From the NCBI RefSeq assembly GCF_000174435.1, contig NZ_ACJN02000001.1, positions 1,308,310-1,372,309 on the forward strand: a DNA stretch of 64,000 nucleotides, in the 5' to 3' direction. This stretch comes from Desulfonatronospira thiodismutans ASO3-1. GTDB lineage: Bacteria; Desulfobacterota; Desulfovibrionia; Desulfovibrionales; Desulfonatronovibrionaceae. Positions 9,328 through 18,785 of the stretch are shown one piece after another; position 1 is the stretch's first letter; every line of letters begins with the position of its first letter. The notes beneath the pieces were generated by a model, which searched no databases, was not told where the DNA came from, and saw nothing but the letters and a program-made list of their open reading frames with translations. Made by a program: the position numbers and the translations under genes.

Positions 9328-10869
9328 ATGGATCAAAACATTTTTTTCCGCGAAGCCACCATGCGCATATGCGGCAGCCTTGATCTGCAAAAAGCCATGC
9401 AGAACACCCTGGAATTTATCAGCAGCTACATTCCGGCAGACGCCCTGAATATCGGTCTTATAGATCCGGAACCAGGAGTCGCCCGCAGCGTTGTGCATAT
9501 TTCACCGGATGACTGGCCTGAAAGCAGGTCCACAGTATCCATGCCTCAAAACATTGTTTCTAAGTTCACCAGGGAATGGGAATCAAAGCCCGGCTTTAGA
9601 ATCCTCAATGACATTTCCCTGGAAGAGCCGGCGGTGCAGGAACTTATCCGGGCCTTCTGGCCCGAGGATGTTTCCCTGCTGCGCACTGACCTGGCCCTGG
9701 AATCCAGGCGCATGGGCCTCCTTCTCCTGGTGGCTGAAGGCAAAAACAGATATACCAAAGAACATGCCCGCATCATGAGCAGCCTGAACAAGCCTTTTTC
9801 CGTGGCCCTGGCCAATGCCCTGCAATACGAAGAGGCTATCCAGCTTAAAAACATGCTTGAGGACTACAACCGGGACCTGCGAAGTGAGCTGAGCGGCCTG
9901 AGCGCAGACAACAGGATCGTGGGTGCAGAATTCGGCCTGAGGCAAGTCATGCGCATGGTACGCCAGGTTGCCCCCCTGGAAAGCCCTGTGCTGCTGCAGG
10001 GCGAGACCGGGACAGGCAAGGAGATTTTTGCCAATGCCCTGCACGCGGCATCTCTCAGGTCGGACGGGCCATTTATAAAGGTAAACTGCGGCGGACTGCC
10101 GGAGTCCCTTGTAGACAGCGAGCTTTTCGGACATGAAAAAGGGGCGTTTACCGGTGCTATATCCAGAAACAGGGGCAGATTTGAGCGGGCGGACAAGGGG
10201 ACCATTTTCCTGGATGAGATAGGTGAACTTCCCTTAAACATCCAGGCCAAGCTATTAAGAGTCCTGCAGCAAAACGAAATAGAACGTGTTGGAGGATCAC
10301 GGACCATCCCGGTGGATGTCCGGATAATCAGCGCCACTCATCGCAACCTGGAACAGATGGTGCAACGGGGTGAGTTCAGGGAAGATCTCTGGTTCAGGCT
10401 GAATGTATTTCCCATAATGATTCCGCCCCTGCGGCAGCGTCCCCAGGACCTGCCCGCCCTTCTGGATCATCTTGTATCCAGAAAATGCAGGGAGATGAAA
10501 ATCACCAGGGAAATCCGCATACCTTCCGGGACAATGGACAGGCTGAAAAAGCGGGCCTGGCCGGGCAATGTCCGTGAACTGCAGAACCTGGTGGAACGCA
10601 CACTGATTCAGGCCCATGCAGACAACCCGGACTCCGCAGTCCTGAACCTGGACCTTGCCGTCAGCGGGCAAAAAAGCATCGAGACAAACTTAGAAACCAG
10701 CGGCAACACACAGGTACTCACCTTTGAAGAGGCGGCTGCCCGCCATATAAAAAAGGCCCTGGAAGTTGCCCGGGGCAAGATTACCGGCCCGGGCGGAGCA
10801 GCGGAAATTCTGGGCCTCAATCCCAGTACGTTGAGGGGCAAAATGCGCAAACTGAATATCAGTCCATGA
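9328..10869 (+). CDS. Sigma-54-dependent transcriptional activator, GAF-AAA+-HTH
   Basis: A 513-residue NtrC/NorR/FhlA-type activator. A GAF-like sensor domain covers about residues 15-165. The AAA+ domain has Walker A GETGTGKE (near 226), the canonical sigma-54 contact loop GAFTGA (about 271), Walker B GTIFLDEIGELP, and the R-finger region. A Fis-type helix-turn-helix (GGAAEILGLNPSTLRGKMRK) ends the protein. I chose the ATG at 9328 because the GAF domain starts there and the upstream extension looks non-coding. It is followed after 252 bp by the DUF362 gene, for which I see no sigma-54 promoter. Its targets may be the divergent gene or a distant operon. Confidence 0.92.
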   Translation: MDQNIFFREATMRICGSLDLQKAMQNTLEFISSYIPADALNIGLIDPEPGVARSVVHISPDDWPESRSTVSMPQNIVSKFTREWESKPGFRILNDISLEEPAVQELIRAFWPEDVSLLRTDLALESRRMGLLLLVAEGKNRYTKEHARIMSSLNKPFSVALANALQYEEAIQLKNMLEDYNRDLRSELSGLSADNRIVGAEFGLRQVMRMVRQVAPLESPVLLQGETGTGKEIFANALHAASLRSDGPFIKVNCGGLPESLVDSELFGHEKGAFTGAISRNRGRFERADKGTIFLDEIGELPLNIQAKLLRVLQQNEIERVGGSRTIPVDVRIISATHRNLEQMVQRGEFREDLWFRLNVFPIMIPPLRQRPQDLPALLDHLVSRKCREMKITREIRIPSGTMDRLKKRAWPGNVRELQNLVERTLIQAHADNPDSAVLNLDLAVSGQKSIETNLETSGNTQVLTFEEAAARHIKKALEVARGKITGPGGAAEILGLNPSTLRGKMRKLNISP

Positions 10870-11121
10870 TCCCGGCACCTGCTCCAGGGCTCCGGGGACC
10901 AGCCCGGCAGGCCACCTGCCCCGGGTCGATACATCTGCAGCCTTGTCATGGAAAACAAAATGAACCACAGAAAAAGCTTGCGTATTCACGGCCAAACATG
11001 CCTATACCAAAAACAGGCCTGACCGGCTCTTCTTCAAAGGGTCAGTGCCCTGACATGGCCAATAAAATAATACAGAAAGGAAAACGGTCCAAACCCTTAT
11101 CCTGCCGGGACCAGGTGACTA

Positions 11122-12246
11122 ATGGGACTTAAGAATTCATTGCAGCGGGTTTATATCTGCAGCGCAGCCTATGATGACCGCCTGGATGAAGTGGTGGAAA
11201 AAATCCTGGAGGTCTTTCCCCGGGAAAGAAAAGACAGGCTTATACTGGTCAAACCCAATATCCTGGGGCCCCACGCACCGGAAAAAGCTGTCACCACCCA
11301 TCCCATGCTGGTAAAAAGCGTGGTCCGGGTCCTTGAGAAAAAAGGAGCCCGGGTTATTGTCGGCGACAATCCCGGCATGGGGGGATACGGCAAGGCTTTG
11401 CACTCGGCCCGCAAATGCGGCGTGCTTGAATGCGCCGGCCAATGTTTTGTCAACCTGGGACACAATCCGGTTCGAAAAGATATCCATTCAAAATATTTCA
11501 GTCAGGCCACCATATCCAGGGAAGTCCTGGAAGCAGACGAGGTCATTAACCTGCCCAAACTCAAGACCCATTCTTTGACAGTACTCACCGGGGCGGTAAA
11601 AAACACATTCGGCTACGTTGTGGGGGCAGACAAAATGTACCTGCATGCAAGCTGTCCTTCAGCAGCAGATTTTGCCCGGGGCCTTCTGGACATTTACCAG
11701 GTACGCCCACCGGAACTGAACATCATGGATGCAGTGCTGGCCATGCAGGGCAACGGGCCTTCCAACGGCACCCCGGTTTATCTGAACCGGATTCTGGCCT
11801 CGGACAATGCTGTCAGCCTGGATGCAGCTGCGACTCACATGCTGGGCATCAGACCTTCCCAGGTGCCGCACCTGGATTTTGCAGGCAAAATGGGACTTGG
11901 AGAAACAGACCCGGAAAAAATGAATATAAAAGGGTCCCTGGAAAAAATCCCTGGCTTTAAGTTTCCCGGGACGTTTATCCCCGGAATAACAGGGCTCGTG
12001 TTGAATCGCTACCTTTCCAGGTGGGCCAACTGCCTGCCTGAAGTAGTCAGCTCCAGGTGCATCTCCTGCGGGATCTGTGCCGGGCACTGTCCAGTGGGCG
12101 CAATGAGCATGTCTTCCAGCGGACCGGTGCTGGACAGGGACAAATGCATCAACTGCTACTGCTGTCAGGAAATGTGCCCTGAAGACGCCATCAGGCTTTC
12201 AGGCAGGTTTTTGCGTTTGCTTGGAAGAGGCTCTCGCCGGGAGTGA
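11122..12246 (+). CDS. DUF362 domain protein with C-terminal 2[4Fe-4S] ferredoxin domain
   Basis: A 374-residue cytoplasmic protein. The N-terminal 290 residues match the DUF362 family: LVKPNILGPHAPEKAVTTHP, the INLPKLKTHSLTVLTGAVKN block, and the GNGPSNGTP motif. The C-terminus has two CxxCxxCxxxCP clusters (CISCGICAGHCP and CINCYCCQEMCP, residues about 313-355) that should bind two [4Fe-4S] centres. DUF362-ferredoxin proteins are frequent in anaerobes. Their role is unsettled, and an electron carrier or metal-cluster maturation function is usually suggested. AGGTG precedes the ATG. The gene ends in front of a long repeat-rich gap. Confidence 0.88.
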   Translation: MGLKNSLQRVYICSAAYDDRLDEVVEKILEVFPRERKDRLILVKPNILGPHAPEKAVTTHPMLVKSVVRVLEKKGARVIVGDNPGMGGYGKALHSARKCGVLECAGQCFVNLGHNPVRKDIHSKYFSQATISREVLEADEVINLPKLKTHSLTVLTGAVKNTFGYVVGADKMYLHASCPSAADFARGLLDIYQVRPPELNIMDAVLAMQGNGPSNGTPVYLNRILASDNAVSLDAAATHMLGIRPSQVPHLDFAGKMGLGETDPEKMNIKGSLEKIPGFKFPGTFIPGITGLVLNRYLSRWANCLPEVVSSRCISCGICAGHCPVGAMSMSSSGPVLDRDKCINCYCCQEMCPEDAIRLSGRFLRLLGRGSRRE

Positions 12247-12280
12247 AACGCAATTAGAACGAATCACCCCCGGCCTTAAG

Positions 12281-12375
12281 AAGTATGGGAGTATGGGCGT
12301 ATGGGAGTATGGAAGTATGGGAGTAAAGGAGTCAAAATATCCTTACGCCCATACTCCCATACACCCATACTTTCT
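12281..12375. repeat. Short tandem and inverted repeat built from GTATGGGAGT units
   Basis: The 10-mer GTATGGGAGT and near copies are repeated about five times (12283-12330). Their reverse complement follows at 12341-12372 (CGCCCATACTCCCATA), so the transcript could fold into a long hairpin. It begins about 35 bp after the DUF362 stop and may act as a terminator. No coding potential. Confidence 0.6.
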
Positions 12376-12381
12376 TCCTAA

Positions 12382-12694
12382 GGCGGGCCATGCCCGCAAC
12401 CCAATAAATAAAAGAGTTTTTTGACAGGATTAACAGGATTAAGAGATTGATTAAGAGAAAAACATTTTTGTCCTGGCCGGAAGCCAGGCCAAAAGGTAAT
12501 CACTCCAGCACTCACTTTTTTCCGGCACTCATGAAGAAGAAAGTGAGTGCTGGATGGTAAATTCAGTCAGCGGCATCAGGCCGGTGGCTGATTATCCTAT
12601 CCATCCTGTTAATCCTGTCTAAGTTTCTTGTTTTTTATGACCCCGGTGAAATGAAGGAAATTTCACGGGGCAGGCAAGGTTTCAGGAGTAAGTC
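12382..12694 (+). repeat. Nested-hairpin repeat, family C, copy 1
   Basis: It starts with a small hairpin (GCGGGC/GCCCGC) and ends at TCAGGAGTAAGTC. Inside, GACAGGATTAACAGGATTA faces TAATCCTGT repeats, and a central stem pairs CCAGCACTCACTTT with AAAGTGAGTGCTGG. The same order of parts recurs at 19793-20124 (same strand) and at 27048-27426 and 32724-33075 (opposite strand). It has no open frame. The element could be a degenerate mobile element or a structured RNA. Confidence 0.75.
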
Positions 12695-12730
12695 ACTAAA
12701 AGGACACAAGCTCGGAAGCTGCTAACCTTT

Positions 12731-12947
12731 GTAACTGTTCACCATGATAATTGGTTTTATCGGGGTCGGGGTCGGTATCGGGGTCGGTATCGAAGCTGTT
12801 GGAGAACGCCCCACGCAACTTTGTTTTTCGGTTTTCTATCGAACCTCTCCGAGCTGTAGGCTCTCCGAGCCGGAAAGCCGATACCGATACCGACCCCGAC
12901 ACCGATGGCCAGAACAAGAGTACACACAAAATGTGCTGAACAGCTAC
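12731..12947. repeat. IS66-type MITE, 217 bp, TAACCTTT target duplication
   Basis: The left end is GTAACTGTTCACC and the right end, read inverted, is GTAGCTGTTCAGC. The element is flanked by TAACCTTT at 12723-12730 and 12948-12955, a perfect 8-bp duplication. Inside are opposing runs of GGGGTCGGTATC and GATACCGACCCC that form a long stem. The insertion falls on the last codons of the S1-repeat gene and restores its TAG stop. A truncated relative lies at 30573-30656. Confidence 0.75.
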
Positions 12948-14377
12948 TAACCTTTTTTCTTTTCCATGGCCTTTTTCAGTTCCAGTCCCAGGGAGCCAAG
13001 ACCGTTATCCCGGGCAGGGGCATAGGACTGCCATTCTTCGGACTGCACTGAATCAGCCGGCTGCAGGGATATGCGCCGGTTTGCCTCGTCCACTGATTCT
13101 ACAGCCACATTCACCCTGTCTCCCGGTTTTTTATTTGTCAGGGACGAATCCTGGTTCTGATGAAGGATGGAGCGGGGTACAAGACCCACTACCCCTGGTT
13201 CCAGGGCCACCAGCATGCCGAAATCCTCCTGCTTTTCCATCTTTCCTTCAACCAGGGTGCCTTTTTCGTAGCGGGTGGAGACTCCTTCCCATGGATCTCC
13301 CTGAGCGTCGCGCATACTCAAGGATATCCGTCTTTCAAGGGAGTCTATCCCTTTGACCTTTACCCGGACTTTCTGTCCGGGCTGCACCTCTTCCTCTGGC
13401 TTGCTGACTCTTTTCAGGTAGCTCATTTCGCTCACATGAACCAGGCCTTCAAGACCTGGAGAGATTTCAACAAAAGCCCCAAAGGGTGCGACTCTGGTCA
13501 CCACACCCTCGACCACGCTTCCGGGCTCAAAATTTTCAGTGATGCTCTCCCATGGATCTGCCTGAGCCTGCTTCATGGACAGGCCGATTCGAACCTGGCC
13601 CTTGTCCTTTTCTTCTATACCCAAAAGATGCACTGATACTGTATCACCCACTGAAACAATCTCCTCTGGAGCAAGACTTCTGGACCAGCTCATCTCGCTT
13701 ATATGCACCAGGCCCTCAAGACCCGGGGCAACCTCTACAAATACTCCGTAAGGTTCAACCCTGGTCACTGTGCCCTGGAGAACATCCCCGGGCTTATAGT
13801 TCCTGGAAAATTCGTGCAGGGACTCAGCCTGTTCTTTGTCCTTTAATGCCCTTCTGGACACGACAATATTCCGGCCATTGGCCTCCACCCTGCTCACGAG
13901 AAAGGTCATGCTCTCCCCCACCAGGCTCTGGGAGTCCTCAACCATGCGATTGTCCATCTGGCTCATGGGACAGAAGGCGAGGTGATTGCCCATGACCTGA
14001 ACCCTGAAACCGCCTTTGCAGGTCTCCTTGACTTTGCCCTGTACCGGTATCTCCTGCTCCATGGCCTGCATAAGCTGCTGCACGCCACCATGAGCGCCGA
14101 AAGAAGAGGCCAGCCTGATTTCGCCCTGATGCCTGGAAACCACGAACAGCTCTACTGAATCCCCTTCTTCAAGGGCAAGGTTGCCCTCACTGTCCAGAAG
14201 ATCCTCCCTGTCTGCAACACCGTCGGTCTTGGTGCCGGTATCAACATATACATGATCCTTGCCGATGCTGATTATCTTTCCCCTGACCCTGTCTCCAGGC
14301 TCAAGCTCCGGGCCGGACTCCATTTCCGACTCAGCCAGCATGCGGGCAAAACTCTGTTCCTCGTCTCTTTCTTCCAT
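12947..14377 (-). CDS. S1 RNA-binding repeat protein (ribosomal protein S1-like)
   Basis: About 476 residues with five OB-fold S1 motifs. Canonical ones are seen at GTVTRVEPYGVFVEVAPGLE and GVVTRVAPFGAFVEISPGLE, with GLVHISEMSW and GLVHVSEMSY strands. The first and second are more divergent. Classical S1 has six repeats and about 550 residues, so this is a shorter S1-like translation or RNA-binding factor. The ATG at 14377 has AGGAG at about 10 bases; the ATG at 14386 is too close to it. The protein is very acidic, as in salt-adapted bacteria. A MITE is inserted on its stop codon and another 45 bp upstream of its start. Confidence 0.88.
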   Translation of the reverse strand: MEERDEEQSFARMLAESEMESGPELEPGDRVRGKIISIGKDHVYVDTGTKTDGVADREDLLDSEGNLALEEGDSVELFVVSRHQGEIRLASSFGAHGGVQQLMQAMEQEIPVQGKVKETCKGGFRVQVMGNHLAFCPMSQMDNRMVEDSQSLVGESMTFLVSRVEANGRNIVVSRRALKDKEQAESLHEFSRNYKPGDVLQGTVTRVEPYGVFVEVAPGLEGLVHISEMSWSRSLAPEEIVSVGDTVSVHLLGIEEKDKGQVRIGLSMKQAQADPWESITENFEPGSVVEGVVTRVAPFGAFVEISPGLEGLVHVSEMSYLKRVSKPEEEVQPGQKVRVKVKGIDSLERRISLSMRDAQGDPWEGVSTRYEKGTLVEGKMEKQEDFGMLVALEPGVVGLVPRSILHQNQDSSLTNKKPGDRVNVAVESVDEANRRISLQPADSVQSEEWQSYAPARDNGLGSLGLELKKAMEKKKG

Positions 14378-14422
14378 GACAGTCATTCTCCTGATGGGTA
14401 TAGTTTAAATTCATAAACGGAT

Positions 14423-14796
14423 GTAACTGTTAACCATCTGATACAATTGGTCAATCCAAGCGAACCGCTGATATACAGGGTCCGGGGGCTTTGCAAACTG
14501 GGTCCCGCACTTACTTTTTCTACGTCTGCCCAGTTTTCAAATCAATATTTGCCAAAAAGTAAGTGCGGGATCTGAACGACGTAGGAAGCGTTGATCAAAA
14601 CCGTAAAACACCGAACTTGATTCAAAGCAGGCTAAAGGAAATATCCTGGTTATTATATCCGTGTATAGGTTTTGATTTACGCTTCCTTGGTGCTCGCCCT
14701 GTTAAACACCGCATAGCGGTCCTGCTTCGCAGGGTTTAACAGGGTGAAGTTTTTACGTCCTGTTTGCAAAGTCCCCGGACCCTGGTGCATAGTTAC
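14423..14796. repeat. IS66-type MITE, 374 bp, AAACGGAT target duplication, giant nested palindrome
   Basis: It begins GTAACTGTTAACC and ends with the inverted GTAACTATGCACC. AAACGGAT flanks it at 14415-14422 and 14797-14804. Nearly the whole element is a nested inverted repeat: GGGTCCGGGGGCTTTGCAAAC with GTTTGCAAAGTCCCCGGACCC, GGAAGCGTTGATCAAAACC with GGTTTTGATTTACGCTTCC, a GCACTTACTTTTT stem, and a CCCTGTTAAAC/GTTTAACAGGG stem. It separates the S1-like gene from its upstream region and could influence its expression. Confidence 0.7.
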
Positions 14797-14914
14797 AAAC
14801 GGATGAACAAGCAACCGCGTTGCTAAAATAATCCCTGCACAAAATCAACAGGCAGTTTGCCTGACAACCACTTCAGCAGCCGCGTCCATAAAAACAATCC
14901 GTGGCATCCCCGGC

Positions 14915-15976
14915 TTATCTGCGACGGAAAATGCCCCCTTTCGACTTAAAGACCGTAACAGCCGTCAAAAGCACCAGAACCACCAGGCCGGTCCATTCCA
15001 GCCAGACTGGAAGAAGATCCCTGGCTGCCCCTTTCTGGACTGCCATATCTATCCCGGCCAGAACGACAAGATGGTCCATGCCCAGGCCAAGCAAGACAGT
15101 GGTCAGCACAATTCCGGCAACATAACAGGCCAGAACCCGGCTGCCCATCTCCCGGCGGAGCACCCCCAGGGTGGACAGACTGGTGATGGGTACGGCCAGC
15201 AAAAAGACCAGTACCGTCCCAGGGGAGACTCCGGCCATGAGCATGCCGGCGCTGATGGGAGTCGCCGCCGCCGCGCAGATATACATGGGCATCCCGGCCA
15301 CGGCCATGACAAGCATGGCCCACACACCACTGCCGTAATCAGCCAGAGCCTGAGGAGGAACAAAGGTAATGAGCATACCGGCAATGACCAGGCCAAGGAG
15401 AATCCAGGCGATTATATCCCGGAACAGATCATAAAAGACATAGCGCATCCCGGCTTTTATGCCCACGGCCAGAGGCTCACTGGGGATTATGGTAGAACCT
15501 CCGGCACACCCGGTCCCGGTTGAACTGCAGGAGCAACCGTCCTCCCCTGCCTCCGCCGGAGCAGACTCAATAGAACATGGGGGCCTGACAAGTGATACCA
15601 GCAACCCGGTGACAACGCCTGTAACAACCGCCCCCAGAGCCCTGGCCAGGGTCATTACAGGACCCAGCAGGGCATAGGTAATGGCCAGGGAATCAGCCCC
15701 GACACCCGGGGTGCTGATCAAAAAGGCAGTGGTGGGGCCGCGCCCCGCCCCGCCGCGGTACATGGCAAGGGCCGTGGGGATAGCTCCGCAGGAACAAAGA
15801 GGCAATGGTGCTCCCATCAACGCCGCCCTGGCAACAGCACCTGGACCGCTTCCCCCCACCCAGCGCTGCAGGGTGCTCTCCGGAATCAGGGCCTTGATCA
15901 GGCCGGCGGTAAAAAGGCCCAGCAGAAGCCATGGAGCAGCAGCAAGTGAGATGGAGAGAATGTTTTGAAGAATCAT
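14915..15976 (-). CDS. Permease of the SO_0444 / YraQ (DUF318) type, probable metal efflux
   Basis: A 353-residue integral membrane protein with about eight to ten hydrophobic segments. It carries the family signature GAPLPLCSCGAIP (near residue 55) and a repeated second-half motif CAAAATPISAGMLMAG. The central cytoplasmic loop (about residues 137-155) is cysteine-rich (GCSCSSTGTGCAGG), which suggests soft-metal binding. Relatives in this family are reported as Cu/Zn or organoarsenical exporters. No metal regulator is adjacent. It follows recR after about 30 bp on the same strand and may be the last gene of the dnaX operon. Confidence 0.8.
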   Translation of the reverse strand: MILQNILSISLAAAPWLLLGLFTAGLIKALIPESTLQRWVGGSGPGAVARAALMGAPLPLCSCGAIPTALAMYRGGAGRGPTTAFLISTPGVGADSLAITYALLGPVMTLARALGAVVTGVVTGLLVSLVRPPCSIESAPAEAGEDGCSCSSTGTGCAGGSTIIPSEPLAVGIKAGMRYVFYDLFRDIIAWILLGLVIAGMLITFVPPQALADYGSGVWAMLVMAVAGMPMYICAAAATPISAGMLMAGVSPGTVLVFLLAVPITSLSTLGVLRREMGSRVLACYVAGIVLTTVLLGLGMDHLVVLAGIDMAVQKGAARDLLPVWLEWTGLVVLVLLTAVTVFKSKGGIFRRR

Positions 15977-16007
15977 TAAGAAGAAAATGAGGTCAGGGTA
16001 CCCCGCC

Positions 16008-16613
16008 TTAGATATTCTGCCTGAAGCGCATGGACTGCTTCAGGGTCTCCTTGTCCATGAACTTTAGATCCGACCCCAGGGGTATCCCCTGGGCCAGACG
16101 GGTGACCCGTACATGTGGATATTCCTTTTCCACCATGTTTTTGATATAAGATCCGGTGGTTTCAGCTTCAAGAGTGGTACCCAGGGCCAGGATAATTTCA
16201 CTGGTCTGTCCACTTTGCAGATTCTCACGCAGCTTGTCCAGCTCTAAGGAATCGGGACGCACCCCGTCCAGGGGAGACAAAAGCCCCCCCAGCACCAGGT
16301 AGCGCCCCTTGAAAAACCCCGATTCTTCCATGACCAGCAGGCTGTCCCATTCGGATACCAGGCAGAGCTTGTCCTGCTCCCGCATGGCATCGGAGCATAT
16401 GGAGCACGGATCTGTATCCGCCAGGGCCGCACACTGGGAACAGATACATAATTGATCCCGGAGATCAGTTATGCTCTGCCCCAGCCCCCTGGTCTTGTCT
16501 TCCGGCCATTTAAGAAGGGTCATGGCCATGCGCAGCGCACTCTTGGGACCTATTCCCGGCAGGTCTGAAAGACGGTCCACAAGAAGCTGCATTGATCTGG
16601 GCAACTTTTGCAC
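16008..16613 (-). CDS. recR: Recombination protein RecR
   Basis: 201 residues, the normal RecR length. It contains the N-terminal helix-hairpin-helix (LSDLPGIGPKSALRMA), a four-cysteine zinc motif (CSQCAALADTDPCSIC), and a TOPRIM domain (LCLVSEWDSLLVMEESGFFKGRY). RecR works with RecF and RecO to load RecA at gapped DNA. The dnaX-ybaB-recR order is a widely conserved operon. The second zinc-pair spacing is ordinary. Confidence 0.96.
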   Translation of the reverse strand: MQKLPRSMQLLVDRLSDLPGIGPKSALRMAMTLLKWPEDKTRGLGQSITDLRDQLCICSQCAALADTDPCSICSDAMREQDKLCLVSEWDSLLVMEESGFFKGRYLVLGGLLSPLDGVRPDSLELDKLRENLQSGQTSEIILALGTTLEAETTGSYIKNMVEKEYPHVRVTRLAQGIPLGSDLKFMDKETLKQSMRFRQNI

Positions 16614-16644
16614 AGTGTTTTCCTTGTCGGCTTGATGAGTGGAC

Positions 16645-16947
16645 TTAGAACAGTCCCGGAATCTTCATGCCCCCGGTAAGCTGGGACATTTCACCCTGGA
16701 CCATCTCCCGGGCTCTTTTCAGGGCGTCGTTGGTTGCGGCCAGGATAAGATCCTGCAGCATTTCCACGTCCTCGGGATCCACCACGTCTTTTTCAATCCG
16801 TACTTCCAGGACTTCCTGTCCCCCATTCACCTTTACCGTGACCATGCCTCCGCCGGCGGATGCCTCCACCTCCCGGGCATTCAGCTCTTCCTGCATCTTG
16901 GCCATTTTCTTCTGCATCATCTGGGCCTGTTTTACCAAATCCTGCAT
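16645..16947 (-). CDS. YbaB/EbfC family nucleoid-associated protein
   Basis: 100 residues. An N-terminal helix ([20 protein letters not shown]) and the [16 protein letters not shown] strand are diagnostic of YbaB/EbfC. These proteins form dimers with tweezer-like helices that bind DNA. It lies between dnaX and recR as in most bacteria. It begins 14 bp after dnaX ends and carries its own ribosome-binding site (GGAG). Confidence 0.95.
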   Translation of the reverse strand: MQDLVKQAQMMQKKMAKMQEELNAREVEASAGGGMVTVKVNGGQEVLEVRIEKDVVDPEDVEMLQDLILAATNDALKRAREMVQGEMSQLTGGMKIPGLF

Positions 16948-16961
16948 GTTTTGTTTTCTCC

Positions 16962-18647
16962 TTATGAGTTGGGTTTGTCGTTGTTTCTGCTTATATCCAT
17001 TATCCGGGCATCAAATGCATCCATTAATCTTTGCACCCCCGGATGATTGCGCGCCTTTTCCTCTGGTGAAGCATCAAAAATCTCTGGGGCTGCTCCAGCT
17101 TGAAAAACCACCTGCATTTCTCTGCCGAAAAAACTGCCAGTCAGGGTGGACAGTTTTTTTTCGCGGCCGTTTCTTAGCAGAGCGGACCGAACATACTCTT
17201 CTTCCGGTTTAAGAGTCAGCTGATCTTTGTCAATACTGGCGCTGCATTGCTTGAGCATCCTGGCCAGAGTCATATCATCGCGGCAATGCTCCCGGCAGTA
17301 ATCCAGAAAACCGTCCCAGTCTTTTTCTGTCCCGGGCGGCTTTTCTTCTTGAACCTCAGCTTTATCCTCCCCCCTGTCCTGGAATTCCTGGAAATTTTCA
17401 GTTACTACCTCAGGTTCCCCGGGAGAGCTGGATGTTTTATATTCATTATTGAGGCTTTTTTTTTCCCCGCCTGCAGGATATTTTTTTTCTGCCGTGTTCT
17501 GCCTGGTCTCTCCCCGGGGCTGCGGCTCCGGGGCATACCCGGAAACAGGAATAAGCTCTGGCAGATAAGCCAGATTGTAAAGCATGAGTTCCAGGCTGAT
17601 TCCCGGTTCGTAACTGCCCAGTATGCTTTTGCGGCTTTCCAGGACCATCTGCCACCCGGCATGAATGGTTGAGGCCGCAAACATGCCGGCCATTTCCCGC
17701 CACTTTTCAACCTCTTCCGCCGGCAGGTCCAGGACTTTTCCAGCCTCCTGACCACCCTGGGAAAGAAGAAACATATTACGCCAGCACTGGGCCATTTCCT
17801 GCAGGAAAAAACCAAGATCCAGACCCTGTTCCAGGAGATAATTGACCATCTCGTGCAGCCGGACCAGGTCCTGATCCAGGATATGCTGCATCAGGCGCAG
17901 AAAAAGCTCCTGATCCGCAAGTCCCAGGACCCGGCGGACATCCGCGGTCTTCAGCCCCTCGTCTCCCAGGGCCAGCACCTGGCCCAGCATGGACATGCTG
18001 TCCCGGACACTGCCGGATCCGCGGCGCGTCAAAAGATGCACTGCTTCCTTTTCGTAGGATACCCCTTCGGTGTCCAGGACAAAGCAAAGATGCGCAAAAA
18101 GCTCGCCGTGGGTCAGGCGTTTGAAAACATAATGCTGGCACCTGCTGATCACTGTGGCCGGAAACTTTTCCGGAGCAGTAGTGGCCATGATGAATACACA
18201 GTGGGCTGGGGGTTCTTCCAGGGTCTTGAGCAGGGCGTTGAACGCCGATGTGGACAGCATATGGGCCTCGTCAATAATGACCACCTTGTACCTGCCGCTC
18301 ATGGGAGAATAGGCCACATCCTCGCGCAGCTTGCGTACGTTGTCCACGCCGGTATGCGAAGCAGCATCTATTTCCCATACATCCGGTGAAGCACCCCTGG
18401 TTATCTGCTCGCAGCTTGAACACTGGTTGCAGGGCTCAGGGGCAGGCCCATTGTAGCAGTTTATGGCTTTGGACAAAATCCGGGCCAGGGTGGTCTTGCC
18501 CACCCCCCTGGTGCCGCTGAACAGATAGGCGTGGGAAGGCCTGTCCTGCCCCGCCGCCCGGGACAGAATGCTCTTGATGAAATCCTGTCCCGCCACCTGG
18601 GCGAAATTCTGCGGTCTATATCTGGCTGTAAGTCCTGCCTTGGCCAT
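16962..18647 (-). CDS. dnaX: DNA polymerase III subunits gamma/tau
   Basis: 561 residues. The clamp-loader AAA+ module is clear: [13 protein letters not shown], Walker [16 protein letters not shown], a zinc knuckle with four cysteines (near residues 63-80), DEAHML, and sensor-1 ATTAPEKFP. Domain III ends near residue 375. A low-complexity linker and a weakly conserved tau-specific C-terminus follow. At 17456-17464 the coding strand has nine consecutive A. A -1 shift there leads in three codons to a stop at 17446-17448 and would give a gamma-like protein of about 400 residues, so both tau and gamma may be made. Confidence 0.95.
   Translation of the reverse strand: MAKAGLTARYRPQNFAQVAGQDFIKSILSRAAGQDRPSHAYLFSGTRGVGKTTLARILSKAINCYNGPAPEPCNQCSSCEQITRGASPDVWEIDAASHTGVDNVRKLREDVAYSPMSGRYKVVIIDEAHMLSTSAFNALLKTLEEPPAHCVFIMATTAPEKFPATVISRCQHYVFKRLTHGELFAHLCFVLDTEGVSYEKEAVHLLTRRGSGSVRDSMSMLGQVLALGDEGLKTADVRRVLGLADQELFLRLMQHILDQDLVRLHEMVNYLLEQGLDLGFFLQEMAQCWRNMFLLSQGGQEAGKVLDLPAEEVEKWREMAGMFAASTIHAGWQMVLESRKSILGSYEPGISLELMLYNLAYLPELIPVSGYAPEPQPRGETRQNTAEKKYPAGGEKKSLNNEYKTSSSPGEPEVVTENFQEFQDRGEDKAEVQEEKPPGTEKDWDGFLDYCREHCRDDMTLARMLKQCSASIDKDQLTLKPEEEYVRSALLRNGREKKLSTLTGSFFGREMQVVFQAGAAPEIFDASPEEKARNHPGVQRLMDAFDARIMDISRNNDKPNS
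17446..17464 (-). promoter_or_regulatory. Probable dnaX slippage site (nine A) and -1 frame stop
   Basis: On the coding strand the reading is GAA AAA AAA AGC; the A AAA AAA heptamer fits a -1 slippery site, and an A9 run also allows transcriptional slippage. The -1 frame continues AAG CCT CAA TAA. The stop falls just after the clamp-loader domains, where gamma ends in other bacteria. Confidence 0.55.
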
Positions 18648-18785
18648 ATCAATCTTCCCGGTTTAAAGCCTGCCTGTCAGGCCTGAATCAAATCCCTGCC
18701 CTGCCTTCCGGCACTTTCTCCCCATCTTCCCCTCTTCCTTATTCCTCATTCCGCATTCCGCATTCATCATTTCTTCTTTCCATAC

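Noticed and set aside
10866..11132. 88-codon frame between the sigma-54 activator and the DUF362 gene
   Set aside because: Starts inside the activator stop region, has no ribosome-binding site and no protein-like pattern.
12281..12345. CRISPR-like array of GTATGGGAGT units
   Set aside because: Units are too short and have no spacers; it is a tandem repeat with an inverted half. No CRISPR array or cas gene was seen anywhere in the window.
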